From Vicinamibacteria bacterium (GTDB taxonomy: Bacteria > Acidobacteriota > Vicinamibacteria > Fen-336), in NCBI GenBank assembly GCA_023701125.1, contig JAMPXO010000018.1, forward strand, positions 1 to 57,854: 57,854 nt of DNA, read 5' to 3'. The notes beneath the pieces were generated by a model that saw only the letters and a program-made list of their open reading frames with translations, ran no database searches and was not told the DNA's origin. This document shows, piece by piece, positions 6,800 through 15,587 of the stretch. Positions within the stretch are counted from its first letter, which is position 1, and each line of letters opens with the position of its first letter. The position numbers and the translations under genes are program-made.

Positions 6800-9538
6800 G
6801 TGGCCCGCGACTTCCTCTCGGAGAACATCCACCGCCTGGGCGACCTGCTCGGCGAGACGCTCGTCGAGCAGGAGGGCGCGGCGCTTTTCGAGCGGGTCGA
6901 GCACGTGCGAGCGCTGGCCAAGGCCGGCCGCGCCGGCGACGAGGCCGCGGTCGCACGACTGCTCGAGCGGCTGGCCGCGCTGCCGCTGGTCGAGGCCCGC
7001 GGCGTCGCCAAGGCCTTCGCGTCGTACTTCCAGCTCGTCAACCTGGCCGAGGAGCAGGAGCGCCTGCGCGTGCTGCGCGAGCGGGCGCGGGACTCGGACG
7101 CGAGCGGCGCCGCGATGGGCGAGACGCTGGCGGCGGCGCTCGCGGAACTGAAGACGCGCGGCGTGCCAGCCGCGCAGGTCGCCGCGTTGCTGGCGGCGTG
7201 CCGGGTGATCCCGGTGCTGACCGCCCACCCGACCGAGGCCAAGCGACGCACGGTGCTGGCCAAGCTGCAGCGTGTCGCAGCGCTGCTGGAGCGGCTGGGG
7301 ACCGAGAGCGTGACGCCGCAGGAGCGGGACGAAGCGACGCTGCACCTGCGCGAGGAGATCGTCGCGCTGTGGCAGACCGACGAGACGCGCACGACGCGGC
7401 CGAGTGTGCTCGACGAGGTCCGCAACGGCCTGTTCTTCTTCGAGAACACGCTGTTCGACCTGGTGCCGCGGCTGCATCGGCGGCTGGTCGCGGCGCTGGC
7501 GGCGGCGTATCCCGAGCTGCCGGCGCCCGCGCCGATCCTGGCTTTCGGAAGCTGGATCGGCGGCGACCGCGACGGCAACCCGAACGTGACGCCGGAGGTG
7601 ACGGAGGCGGCGCTGCGCGAGCACAAGCGGACTGTGCTCACGCTCTACATGCGCGGGCTCGACCGCCTGCACGGCCACCTCAGCACGGCCGAGCGGCTCG
7701 GCGTCAGCCCGGAGCTGCGCGCCAGCCTCGAGCGCGACGCCGCGCTGTTCCCCGAGGTCGACGCCCGCTCCCGCGAGCGCTACCCGCAGCAGCCGTACCG
7801 CCACAAGCTGGCCTTCGTCTACCGCCGCCTGGAGGCCACGCTGGAGGCCGCCTCGCGACCGTGGCGGGCCGACCTGCGCCCGCGGCCGGGGACTTATGCG
7901 GACGGGGGCGAGTTGATCGCGGAGCTGCGGCTGATCCAGCACAGCCTGCGTGCGCACCGCGGAGAGCGACTCGCCGACGGGCACCTGCAGGACCTGGTGA
8001 CCCAGGCCGAGACGTTCGGCTTCCACCTGGCGACGCTCGACCTGCGCCAGCACTCCGAGCGCCATGCCGCGGCGCTCGAGGAGATCCTCGCCCGCTACGG
8101 CGCGCCCGGTTACCGCGGGTGGCCGGAGGCGAAGAAGCTCGAGGTGCTGGCGGCGGAACTGCGGGTCGCGCGGCCGCTGACGCCGGCGCGGCTCGACTTC
8201 AGCGCGGAGACCAACGAAACCGTCGAGCTGTTGCGGCTGGCGCGGCGGGCCCACGAGCGGGTGGGGCCGGAGGCGATCGACAGCTACGTGGTGAGCATGA
8301 CCCGCGGCGCCAGCGACGTGCTGGCCGTGCTGCTGCTGGCGAAGGACGCGGGCGTCGCCGATCGACTCGACGTGGTGCCGCTGTTCGAGACGATCGACGA
8401 CCTGCGCGCGGCGCCCGCGATCCTCGAGTCGCTGTTCGCGGAGCCGGCGTATCGGGCCCACCTCGCCCACCGCGGCGAGGCGCAGCAGGTGATGATCGGC
8501 TACTCGGACTCCAACAAGGACGGCGGCTACCTGACCGCCAACTGGGAGCTGCACAAGGCGCAGCGGGCGGTGCCTGCGGTGTGCGACCGCCACGGCCTGA
8601 AGCTGACCCTGTTCCACGGCCGCGGCGGCTCGGTCGGCCGCGGCGGCGGCCCCGCCAACCGCGCGATCCTGGCCCAGCCGCCGGAGTCGGTGCAGGGCCG
8701 GATCAAGCTGACCGAGCAGGGCGAGGCGATCACCAACCGCTACGCGAACCCGGAGCTGGCGCTGCGCCACCTCGAGCAGCTCGGCTCCGCGGTGGTGCTG
8801 GCCAGCGCCAACACGCCGCGGCCCGGGCCCTCGCGCGGCGGCGCCTGGCAGCAGGCGCTGGAGGCGATCTCGGAGCACGCCCACGCGGCCTATCGGGAAC
8901 TGGTGGATCGGCCCGAGCTGATCCCGTACTTCCGGGCGACAACCCCGGTCGACGAGATCGCGCACCTCAACATCGGCAGCCGGCCGAGTCGCCGCGGCGC
9001 CGCCTTCACGCTCGACGGCCTGCGCGCGATCCCGTGGGTGTTCGCCTGGACCCAGAGCCGGGTCACGCTGCCCGGCTGGTACGGCCTCGGCACCGCCTTC
9101 ACTTCGTGGGCGGGCCAGGACGAGGAGCGCTGGGCGCTGCTCGCGCAGATGAACCACGAGTGGGCGTTCTTCCGCACGATGCTCGACAACTCACGGATGG
9201 CGATGCGCAAGGCCGACATGGCGATCGCCCGCGCCTGCGCGTCGCTGGCCGCGGCCGCCGCCCGCGAGGTGGTGCTCGGCCGCATCGTCGCCGAACACGA
9301 AAGCACGGAGCGCGCGATCCTGCGGCTGTCCGGCGCGGCCGACCTGCTCGACGACCAGCCCTGGCTGCAGCACTCGATCCGCGTTCGCAACCCGTACATC
9401 GACCCGATGAACTACGTGCAGGTGGCGCTGCTCGCGCGCCTGCGCGCGGCGCAGGACCCTGCCGAGGCCGAGGCCATCCGCGAAGCGGTCCTGATCACGG
9501 TGAACGGCATCGCCGCCGGCCTGCGGAACACGGGCTGA
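6800..9538 (+). CDS. ppc: Phosphoenolpyruvate carboxylase
   Basis: A 912-residue enzyme of normal length that carboxylates PEP with bicarbonate to oxaloacetate, replenishing the TCA cycle. Diagnostic motifs are present: VLTAHPTEAKRRTV with catalytic His143, GSWIGGDRDGNPNVT, GYSDSNKDGGYL, FHGRGGSVGRGGGP, and NIGSRPSRR. The C-terminus is Asn-Thr-Gly rather than being truncated. Start is GTG, five nucleotides after the stop of the diheme cytochrome, without a strong ribosome binding site, so it may be transcribed through from the cytochrome genes. Cytoplasmic homotetramer in characterised bacteria. Confidence 0.97.
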   Translation: MARDFLSENIHRLGDLLGETLVEQEGAALFERVEHVRALAKAGRAGDEAAVARLLERLAALPLVEARGVAKAFASYFQLVNLAEEQERLRVLRERARDSDASGAAMGETLAAALAELKTRGVPAAQVAALLAACRVIPVLTAHPTEAKRRTVLAKLQRVAALLERLGTESVTPQERDEATLHLREEIVALWQTDETRTTRPSVLDEVRNGLFFFENTLFDLVPRLHRRLVAALAAAYPELPAPAPILAFGSWIGGDRDGNPNVTPEVTEAALREHKRTVLTLYMRGLDRLHGHLSTAERLGVSPELRASLERDAALFPEVDARSRERYPQQPYRHKLAFVYRRLEATLEAASRPWRADLRPRPGTYADGGELIAELRLIQHSLRAHRGERLADGHLQDLVTQAETFGFHLATLDLRQHSERHAAALEEILARYGAPGYRGWPEAKKLEVLAAELRVARPLTPARLDFSAETNETVELLRLARRAHERVGPEAIDSYVVSMTRGASDVLAVLLLAKDAGVADRLDVVPLFETIDDLRAAPAILESLFAEPAYRAHLAHRGEAQQVMIGYSDSNKDGGYLTANWELHKAQRAVPAVCDRHGLKLTLFHGRGGSVGRGGGPANRAILAQPPESVQGRIKLTEQGEAITNRYANPELALRHLEQLGSAVVLASANTPRPGPSRGGAWQQALEAISEHAHAAYRELVDRPELIPYFRATTPVDEIAHLNIGSRPSRRGAAFTLDGLRAIPWVFAWTQSRVTLPGWYGLGTAFTSWAGQDEERWALLAQMNHEWAFFRTMLDNSRMAMRKADMAIARACASLAAAAAREVVLGRIVAEHESTERAILRLSGAADLLDDQPWLQHSIRVRNPYIDPMNYVQVALLARLRAAQDPAEAEAIREAVLITVNGIAAGLRNTG

Positions 9539-9556
9539 CGGCGCGTATAGTCGCGC

Positions 9557-10030
9557 ATGCCCGCTGAGCGCCCGCCGGCCGTCGCCACGCCCGCCCGGCA
9601 GTTGGCGCGCCTGATCGCCGAGCACGACCCTGTCGTCGCGAAGATTGCGCTAGGAGCGATGCGCAAGCTCGATTCGCTGATCCCCGGTGGCGTGCGCTTC
9701 GTCTCCGACAACTACAACGCACTGGTGATCGCGTACGGCCCCAGCACCAAGGCCTCCGAGGCGGTGCTCTCGATCGCGCTCTACCCCCGCTGGGTGACCT
9801 TGTTCTTCCTGAAGGGCGCGTTCCTGACCGACCCCGCGGGCGTGCTCAAGGGCAGCGGACGCCAGGTCCGCAGCGTGGTGCTCGAGTCGGCCAAGGCCCT
9901 GGACCGGCGCGAGGTGAAGGCGCTGATCCGGGCCGCGATCGACCAGGCCCGGTCCTTCCTGCCCCCTCGTCAGGTCATCATCCAGGCCGTTTCTGCCAAG
10001 CGCCGTGCTCGGCGCCCCGCCGAACGCTGA
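9557..10030 (+). CDS. DUF1801 (YdhG-like) domain protein
   Basis: A 157-residue protein resembling the DUF1801/YdhG family, a small alpha/beta fold of the Bet v1-adjacent type seen in many bacteria. The central part, with paired aromatic beta-strands (WVTLFFLKG) after an Ala/Ser-rich stretch, is characteristic. The C-terminus is basic (RRARRPAER). There is no Shine-Dalgarno sequence; instead TATAGT sits only 5 nt before the ATG, suggesting a leaderless transcript. Biochemical role is not established for the family. Confidence 0.7.
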   Translation: MPAERPPAVATPARQLARLIAEHDPVVAKIALGAMRKLDSLIPGGVRFVSDNYNALVIAYGPSTKASEAVLSIALYPRWVTLFFLKGAFLTDPAGVLKGSGRQVRSVVLESAKALDRREVKALIRAAIDQARSFLPPRQVIIQAVSAKRRARRPAER

Positions 10031-10069
10031 CCCGATCTCACTGATTTAAAACAGCTTGCAGGATTCTCC

Positions 10070-10109
10070 TTGACGAGCGGAACATTGCGCCATAACTTAA
10101 CGTCGTTAA
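10070..10109 (+). promoter_or_regulatory. Promoter with palindromic operator before tetR
   Basis: An AT-richer patch with TTGACG at 10070-10075 and TAACTT at 10093-10098 (17-nt spacing), a plausible sigma-70 promoter. A perfect inverted repeat, TTAACG-T-CGTTAA at 10097-10109, overlaps and follows the -10 element. A 13-bp symmetric site here, 52 nt before a tetR gene, is what an autorepressing TetR operator looks like. Sequence symmetry is seen; repressor binding is inferred. Confidence 0.55.
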
Positions 10110-10160
10110 CACACAGAACGTCGCTTATCTCGACAGGCGGCCGCGGGGGCGAACAAGGTC

Positions 10161-10766
10161 ATGGGAATCACCGAACGGCGGGAGCGGGAGAAAGAGGAGA
10201 TCCGCCGCAAGATCCTCGACGCCGCCCGCGAGTTGTTCATGACCGAGGGCTACGACAAGGTCACGATGCGGCGCGTGGCCGAGGCCATCGAGTACTCGCC
10301 GACCACGATCTACCACCACTTCGAGGACAAGGACGACCTCGTCGAGGCGCTGTGCCACGAGGACTTCGCAAAGCTGCTCGCGGCGCTCGACCCCGCCCTG
10401 CTGCCGACGGACCCGATCGAGCGGCTGCGCATGCTGGGCCTCGCCTACGCCCGCTTCGCGCTCGCCAACCCCAACCAGTACCGCTTCATGTTCCTCACCC
10501 CGCGCGAGGAGCACCCGCACCCCGAGGACTCGCCGGGCTACCAGAGCTTCGGCGTCGTGCGCCAGATGGTGGCGGACGCGAAGGCGGCGGGCCGGCTGCG
10601 CGACGACGACGTCGACGCGATGGCGCAGACGTTGTGGGCCTGCGTGCACGGCGCCGTGTGCCTGGTCACCACCTTCCGGCCCGAGCAGTTCCCGTGCGTG
10701 CCGCCCGCGGCCGACCTGATCGAGCGCACCGTCGACGCCTCGATCCGCGGCCTGTTGAAGGAATAG
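10161..10766 (+). CDS. TetR-family transcriptional repressor
   Basis: A 201-residue regulator. Residues 12-60 carry the TetR helix-turn-helix, with the signature TMRRVAEAIEYSPTTIYHHF and the following KDDLVEAL. The C-terminal part resembles the WHG ligand-binding domain common in Acidobacteriota and Myxococcota regulators. It is the first gene of a four-gene operon with an exporter, so it very likely represses the exporter until an exported compound is bound. A palindrome upstream is the probable operator. Three nucleotides separate it from the permease GTG. Confidence 0.88.
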   Translation: MGITERREREKEEIRRKILDAARELFMTEGYDKVTMRRVAEAIEYSPTTIYHHFEDKDDLVEALCHEDFAKLLAALDPALLPTDPIERLRMLGLAYARFALANPNQYRFMFLTPREEHPHPEDSPGYQSFGVVRQMVADAKAAGRLRDDDVDAMAQTLWACVHGAVCLVTTFRPEQFPCVPPAADLIERTVDASIRGLLKE

Positions 10767-10769
10767 CGC

Positions 10770-11894
10770 GTGGTCTCGCTCGCCCGCAAGAACCTGCTCC
10801 ACGACCGGCTGCGGTTCGTGATCACGGTCGCCGGCGTCGCCTTCGCGGTGACGCTGGTGCTGGTCCAGGTCGGGCTGTTCCTGGGCCTGCTGGGCAAGGC
10901 GACGGTGACGATCGAGAACTCCTCGGCCGACATCTGGGTCACCTCGCGCGAGACGCCCAACGTCGACTTCGCCCACTCCTTCCCGGAGACCACGGTGCTG
11001 CGCGTGCGCGGCGTCGCCGGCGTCGAGCGCGCGGACAACGCGATCGTGCAGTTCATGAACATCATGCTGCCCTCCGGCGCGGAAGAGGGCTGCCTCGTCT
11101 ACGGGCTCGAGGACTTCTCGAGCTGGAACCTGCCGTGGGACGTCGAGTCGGGCGACCCGACGGAGCTGCGCCGCGGCGACTTCATCCTGATGGATCGCTC
11201 GGCCGAGCGCCGCTTCGGCCCGTTCGCGGTCGGCGAGTACCGCGAGATCCTCGGCCACCGCTTCAAGATCATCGGCGCCACCCGCCAGGCCGCCTCGTTC
11301 ACGACGGCGCCGGTCGTGTTCATGGACTTTCGCCGCGCCCAGGGCCTGCAGCAGACCGTGCACAACAAGACCAGCTACATCCTGGTCAAGGTCGCGCCGG
11401 GGCACGACAAGGCGCAGGTCGCCGCCCGCATCCGCGCGGTCACGCCGTACAACGACGTCTACACCCGCGAGGAGTGGGCGGCGCGCTCGCGCAACTACTG
11501 GGTCGTGTCGACGGGCCTCGGCATGAACATGGGCATCACCGTCTTCCTCGGCATCCTGGTCGGAATCGTGGTCGTCGCCCAGACGCTCTACACCTCGGCC
11601 GTCGAGCACGTGAAGGAGTTCGGCACGGTCAAGGCGATCGGCGGCTCCAACTGGGACATCTACAAGATCCTCGGCGAGCAGGCGCTGATCGCGGCCGTCG
11701 TCGGCTACACGATCGGCGCGGCGATGAGCTTCGGCATGCGGCCGCTGCTGGCCCAGCTCCACCTCAACGTGCTGGTCTCGCCGCAGTTCGCGGCCACGGT
11801 CTTCGCGGGCACGGTACTGATGTGCCTGGGCGCCGCGATGCTGTCCTTCAAGCGGGTGGCGGGCATCGACCCGGCCCTCGTGTTCCGCGCGTAG
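10770..11894 (+). CDS. ABC exporter permease, DevC/FtsX-type
   Basis: A 374-residue permease with an N-terminal membrane segment (about residues 15-40), a large periplasmic MacB-PCD-like domain (about 45-245), and three C-terminal membrane helices with the FtsX-family pattern (VGIVVVAQTLYTS, EFGTVKAIGG). The layout and length match DevC of cyanobacterial heterocyst exporters and MacB permease halves. With the adjacent ATPase and HlyD-type protein it should form a tripartite efflux system without a dedicated outer-membrane channel gene here. GTG start, 3 nt after tetR. Confidence 0.88.
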   Translation: MVSLARKNLLHDRLRFVITVAGVAFAVTLVLVQVGLFLGLLGKATVTIENSSADIWVTSRETPNVDFAHSFPETTVLRVRGVAGVERADNAIVQFMNIMLPSGAEEGCLVYGLEDFSSWNLPWDVESGDPTELRRGDFILMDRSAERRFGPFAVGEYREILGHRFKIIGATRQAASFTTAPVVFMDFRRAQGLQQTVHNKTSYILVKVAPGHDKAQVAARIRAVTPYNDVYTREEWAARSRNYWVVSTGLGMNMGITVFLGILVGIVVVAQTLYTSAVEHVKEFGTVKAIGGSNWDIYKILGEQALIAAVVGYTIGAAMSFGMRPLLAQLHLNVLVSPQFAATVFAGTVLMCLGAAMLSFKRVAGIDPALVFRA

Positions 11895-11905
11895 AGGTCT
11901 CCCCG

Positions 11906-12649
11906 ATGAACGCGATGCTGGCCTGCTGCGACCGTGACGCCGAGCGCGAGCGCGACGCGACCTCGCTCCGCGAAGTCCTTGCCGTGGAGGACGTGCGCAA
12001 GACGTTCGTGGAGGGCTCGCAGAAGGTCGAGGTGCTGCGCGGCGTCAGCCTCGCGGTCGACCAGGGCGAGGTGGTGGCGCTCGAGGGCCCGTCCGGCTCG
12101 GGCAAGACCACGCTGCTCTCGATCATGGGCTGCATCCTCACCCCCAGCGCCGGCCGCATCCGGGTCGCGGGCCGCGAGGTGAGCGGCGACGAGTCCGCGC
12201 TCCGCGACGTGCGCAAGCGCTCGATCGGCTTCGTCTTCCAGCAGTACAACCTGTTCCCCGCGCTGACCGCGCAGGAGAACGTGGAGTACGCGCTCAACGT
12301 CAAGGGCGTGCGCGGCCGAGGCGCGGCGGCCGAGGCGGCGCGGGTGCTGGAGCTGGTCGGCCTCGGCGACCGCAAGCGCTTCCTGCCGCGCGACCTGTCG
12401 GGCGGCCAGAAGCAGCGGGTCGCGATCGCGCGCGCGCTGGCCGGCGCGCCCGAGGTGCTGCTGGCCGACGAGCCGACGGCCAACCTCGACACGGCCGTCG
12501 GCACCCAGATCCTCGAGCTGTTCCAGAAGCTGGCGAAGGACGAGAACAAGGGCCTCGTGATCGTCACCCACGACCCCAAGGTGCGGAACGTCGCCGACCG
12601 CGTGGTGGGCATCCGCGACGGCCGCCTGTCGAACCCCCAGGAGCACTGA
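11906..12649 (+). CDS. ABC exporter ATPase, DevA/LolD/MacB-type
   Basis: A 247-residue ATPase. Walker A GPSGSGKTT, Q-loop FVFQQYNLFP, signature LSGGQKQRVAIARAL, Walker B VLLADEPTANLD and the switch His in IVTHD are all intact. The sequence groups by eye with LolD/DevA-type ATPases that energise FtsX-like permeases. An N-terminal extension of about 25 residues precedes the domain and includes two adjacent cysteines, unusual for the family. ATG lies 11 nt after the permease stop; the frame remains open upstream but overlaps the permease and TetR genes. Confidence 0.92.
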   Translation: MNAMLACCDRDAERERDATSLREVLAVEDVRKTFVEGSQKVEVLRGVSLAVDQGEVVALEGPSGSGKTTLLSIMGCILTPSAGRIRVAGREVSGDESALRDVRKRSIGFVFQQYNLFPALTAQENVEYALNVKGVRGRGAAAEAARVLELVGLGDRKRFLPRDLSGGQKQRVAIARALAGAPEVLLADEPTANLDTAVGTQILELFQKLAKDENKGLVIVTHDPKVRNVADRVVGIRDGRLSNPQEH

Positions 12650-12653
12650 AGTC

Positions 12654-13538
12654 ATGCGCATCGGCAAACTCGCACTCCTCGCCGTCCTCGGCAGCGCGCT
12701 GCTCGGCGCCACGGTCCTGCAGGCTCGCAACATGGGCGGCGAGCGCCTGCACGCGGAGGAGGCGGCCCCGGCCGCGGCCGACGGTGCGCTCGGCTTCGGC
12801 GTCGCGGCCGAGGGACGTGTGGTCGCCTACCCGGGCGCCGAGGTGAAGGTGGCCGCGGAGCGCGCGGGCCGCCTGCTGAAGGTCCACGTGATCGAGGGCC
12901 AGAAGGTGGCGAAGGGCGCGGTGCTGGCCGAGATCGACGCCGACGAGTTGCACGCCGCGCTCGACGAGGCGCAGGCCCGGATCGCCGAAGCCGAGGCCGC
13001 GATCCGCCTGGCGGAAGCGAACCTCGACCGGCGGCGCGCGCTGGTCGCGCAACAGATCGCGACGCCGCACGACCTCGACCAGGCCACCCACGACCTCGAC
13101 GCGGCACGCGCCCGGCGCGAGACCGCGCGCGCGCAGGCCGCGCTGTACGACGCCCAGCTCGCCAAGACCCGGGTGCTGGCACCGATCGCGGGCACCGTGA
13201 TCACTCGTCATGCCGACGCCGGCGAGACGGTCGAAGCGGGCGAGGCGATCGCCACCCTCGCCGACCTCTCGCGCCTGCGCATCGAAGGCGAAGCGGACGA
13301 GGCGGACGCCGCGCGGCTCGAGCTGGGCGCGCCGGTCGTGATCCGGGCGGACGGCTACCCCGGCCAGACCTGGAAGGGCCGCATCGAGGAGATCGCCGAC
13401 TCGGTCACGATCCGCCGCCTCAAGCCGCAGGACCCGTCGCGCCCGACGGACACCCGCATCCTCGCGGTCAAGGTCGCGTTCGCGGAAAAGAGCCCGCTGC
13501 GCCTCGGCACGACGGTCGACCTGCGCCTGCTCAAGTGA
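12654..13538 (+). CDS. HlyD/DevB-family membrane-fusion (periplasmic adaptor) protein
   Basis: A 294-residue adaptor with an N-terminal membrane anchor (residues 5-23), a split biotinyl-lipoyl domain (AERAGRLLKVHVIEGQKVAKG and APIAGTVITRHADAGETV) flanking an alpha-helical hairpin (about residues 100-165, a coiled coil rich in Ala, Glu, Arg), and a C-terminal beta-barrel. It bridges the inner-membrane ABC transporter to the outer membrane. Four nucleotides separate it from the ATPase stop. It is the last gene of the operon and is followed by a strong hairpin. Confidence 0.88.
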   Translation: MRIGKLALLAVLGSALLGATVLQARNMGGERLHAEEAAPAAADGALGFGVAAEGRVVAYPGAEVKVAAERAGRLLKVHVIEGQKVAKGAVLAEIDADELHAALDEAQARIAEAEAAIRLAEANLDRRRALVAQQIATPHDLDQATHDLDAARARRETARAQAALYDAQLAKTRVLAPIAGTVITRHADAGETVEAGEAIATLADLSRLRIEGEADEADAARLELGAPVVIRADGYPGQTWKGRIEEIADSVTIRRLKPQDPSRPTDTRILAVKVAFAEKSPLRLGTTVDLRLLK

Positions 13539-13543
13539 CGAGA

Positions 13544-13565
13544 GCCGGGGCCGAGCGGCCCCGGC
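13544..13565 (+). terminator. Hairpin after exporter operon
   Basis: A perfect 9-bp stem (GCCGGGGCC / GGCCCCGGC) with a 4-nt GAGC loop begins 6 nt after the HlyD stop codon. It has no T-run, so it may act with Rho or simply stabilise the 3' end. Confidence 0.6.
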
Positions 13566-13849
13566 CTCCGAGCGCGACCTCTCACTCCAGAAATCGCTAG
13601 CGGACGACCTTCGCGCGGCCTATCTTTCAAAACGTGGAGGAGCGCTGGCGCTGAGAGAGGCGCCGGCGCGATCGCCGAGACGGAGGCTGTCCCACGGGCC
13701 GGCTCGAGCGAACTGGCGCTGTCGGTCCGCCGCCTGCCGCAGGTGACCCACGGCGCCCAGCGACGGACGTTCCTGCTGGCGGAACGCCATGGGATCGATC
13801 TGGAACGCCTCCAGGCCCCGACGACGAACGTCGTGCCGAGGGAGGAACC
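13566..13849. other. Intergenic region before beta-helix gene
   Basis: About 280 nt with no convincing gene. A stem near 13642-13669 (GCGCTGGCGC with GCGCCGGCGC, one G-U pair) could fold in RNA. The plus frame leading into the next ATG is open for some 60 codons but has no usable start codon, so it looks like a remnant at best. GGGAGG at 13839-13844 is the ribosome binding site of the next gene. Confidence 0.35.
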
Positions 13850-15124
13850 ATGAGAACGGTCAAGTGGGTCGCGGTCGCGGCCTTTGGCATGACACTGCTT
13901 CCGCTGGGCGTCCCCGTCGCAGTCGCGGACGGGGGGGACCCCGCCGTCGTGCATGCCTGCCTTCAGAAGAACAGCGGATCGGTCCGCATCGTCGGGCCCG
14001 CAGAGGCGTGTCGCAACTCCGAGGTCGCGATGCACTGGGGCCTCGTCGGCCCGGCCGGGCCGGCCGGAAGCCCGGGTGCGCCGGGGCCCGCGGGACCTCC
14101 GGGGCCCGCGACTGACATCTCTCCCCTGACCGTCTTCGTCGACTGTGGAGCCGGGCAGACGGTGACCGCGGCGCTGGCCCAGGCTGCGAACCGGCGGGCG
14201 GTGACCATCGTCATCTCGGGGGTCTGTACCGAGAGCGTGACCATTGCCCGAGACGACGTGACGCTGATCGGTGCGTCGCCGGTAGACGGACTCCAGGCCC
14301 CGGCCTCCGGTGCCAGTCCCGTGGCCGTCGTCGGCGGGCAGCGAGTGAACCTGCGCCAAGTCACCCTTCAAGGGGGCCAGTTCGGCCTTTCGCTGCGCCT
14401 GGGGGCGGTGGTCATGGCGACCGACGTGCGGATCACCGGCGCACAGACCGGCATCTACATCTCGGAGGGAAGCGTCCGCCTGCTGCGCAGCACGATCGAA
14501 GACAGCGTCGGCACGAACGTCAGTGTGTCCGTGGGCGGACACGTCCTCCTCCTTTCGTCGGTCGTGCGAAATGCCGGCTTCCATGGTCTGGACGTCAACG
14601 GCGGCTCCACGGAGTTGGATGACACCACGGTCGAACAGAACGGGGCCGCCGGAGTGATTGCCCTGACAGGGGGGCGCGTGGTCGTCCGCAACAGCACGAT
14701 CCTCGGTAACCCGGAAGCCGGGATCTCTCTGCACGGCGCGAGCGTCCGGGTCGACGGCGGCCAGATCGCCAACAACAGATTCGGCATCGCCGGGTGGGGT
14801 GGCACGGTGGAACTGGTCGGTACCACGATCGAGAACAACGAGATGAGCGGGGTGCAGGTCAGTGGCGGGTCCCGCATCAACATCCAGGGGCGGACCATCA
14901 TCCGGGGCAATCGCGACTTCGGCATCCGACTGGGAGACACGAGCGTCGTGGGCAGCGACAACTCCGAGGAGGCTCAGATCACCGGGAACGGAACCGGCGT
15001 CTTCTGCGATCCGGCGCCGGCGGTGGCCCAGATCACGAACGGCTATCCGGCCTTCTCGCTGGACACCTCGAACGTGTTCGGCAACACCGGTCAGCAGATC
15101 GTCTGCCCCGGGTTCGTACCGTAG
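13850..15124 (+). CDS. Secreted right-handed beta-helix protein with collagen-like segment
   Basis: A 424-residue exported protein with a signal peptide (residues 1-26). A short domain with two cysteines is followed by a collagen-like Gly-X-Y run (about residues 66-86, Pro/Ala-rich). From about residue 110 onward there are repeated turns of 21-25 residues with N-G-G, I-x-x-N and V-x-x-T patterns typical of Pbl/NosD right-handed parallel beta-helices. Such proteins can bind or cleave polysaccharide, but no catalytic site is evident. It is flanked by non-coding DNA and looks like a single-gene unit. GC at third positions is lower than in neighbours, suggesting horizontal acquisition. Confidence 0.75.
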   Translation: MRTVKWVAVAAFGMTLLPLGVPVAVADGGDPAVVHACLQKNSGSVRIVGPAEACRNSEVAMHWGLVGPAGPAGSPGAPGPAGPPGPATDISPLTVFVDCGAGQTVTAALAQAANRRAVTIVISGVCTESVTIARDDVTLIGASPVDGLQAPASGASPVAVVGGQRVNLRQVTLQGGQFGLSLRLGAVVMATDVRITGAQTGIYISEGSVRLLRSTIEDSVGTNVSVSVGGHVLLLSSVVRNAGFHGLDVNGGSTELDDTTVEQNGAAGVIALTGGRVVVRNSTILGNPEAGISLHGASVRVDGGQIANNRFGIAGWGGTVELVGTTIENNEMSGVQVSGGSRINIQGRTIIRGNRDFGIRLGDTSVVGSDNSEEAQITGNGTGVFCDPAPAVAQITNGYPAFSLDTSNVFGNTGQQIVCPGFVP

Positions 15125-15173
15125 ACAAACAAGACGCAGTTGACGGGCGCGGGGTGCCCGCTGCCGGGGCGCC

Positions 15174-15508
15174 TCAATGCCCGGCAAGGACGTTGATCCA
15201 CGCCACTTCCAGCGCGAACGGGCCGGGTTTTTTCTCGGCCAGCAGGAAGCCGACCGACGTGACGCTGCGGGGATCCTCCGGGCCCGAGGTTCAACTGGTA
15301 CTCACGCCCGTCGCCGCGCACGCGGGCCACGAGCGCATCGCCTGCCTGCAGGCCGAGGGCCCGGGGCCGGGATCGCACCGAGGCGAAGCCGCCGTTGTTC
15401 TCGAGCGAGGGGTCCCGTAGAACGCCAGGGTCTGGCGTTCCGTGGTCCGGAACCGGCCGTCGGACACTCCGCCCATGACGCCATCGTTGACGGCCTGCCT
15501 GGTCGAAG
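15174..15508 (-). pseudogene. Frameshifted CIA30-domain protein remnant
   Basis: Read on the minus strand, three frames together give one CIA30 (complex I intermediate-associated protein 30) domain. The first, VNDGVMGGVSDGRF to TLAFYGT, breaks near 15405-15416. The second, SLENNGGFASVRSRP to GREYQLNL, breaks near 15270-15290. The third, SVTSVGFLLAEKKPGPF through VAWINVLAGH, ends in a stop. Each block matches the conserved family order, so this is a real homologue carrying two frame changes, with no start codon or signal peptide upstream. Both breaks lie in G/C runs, so assembly error is possible. If intact it would be a galactose-binding-fold protein of uncertain role. Confidence 0.75.
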
Positions 15509-15587
15509 CAGTGGGCCGTGGGCCGCGTGCTAGATTGATTTGAGCCGGCCGCCGCAGACCGCGATCGCGGCCAACGGGATCTCCTGC

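Noticed and set aside
10125-11762. Long minus-strand open frame (545 codons) opposite the TetR and permease genes
   Set aside because: Composition is Arg/Ala/Val/Asp-rich shadow sequence. The plus-strand frames have clear family motifs, so this is an antisense artefact of GC-rich coding bias.
13634-13700. Possible SAH or TPP riboswitch (GGAGGAGCGCTGG and CTGAGAG motifs)
   Set aside because: The motifs are short and isolated, the conserved pairings of either class are absent, and the downstream gene is not in methionine or thiamine metabolism.
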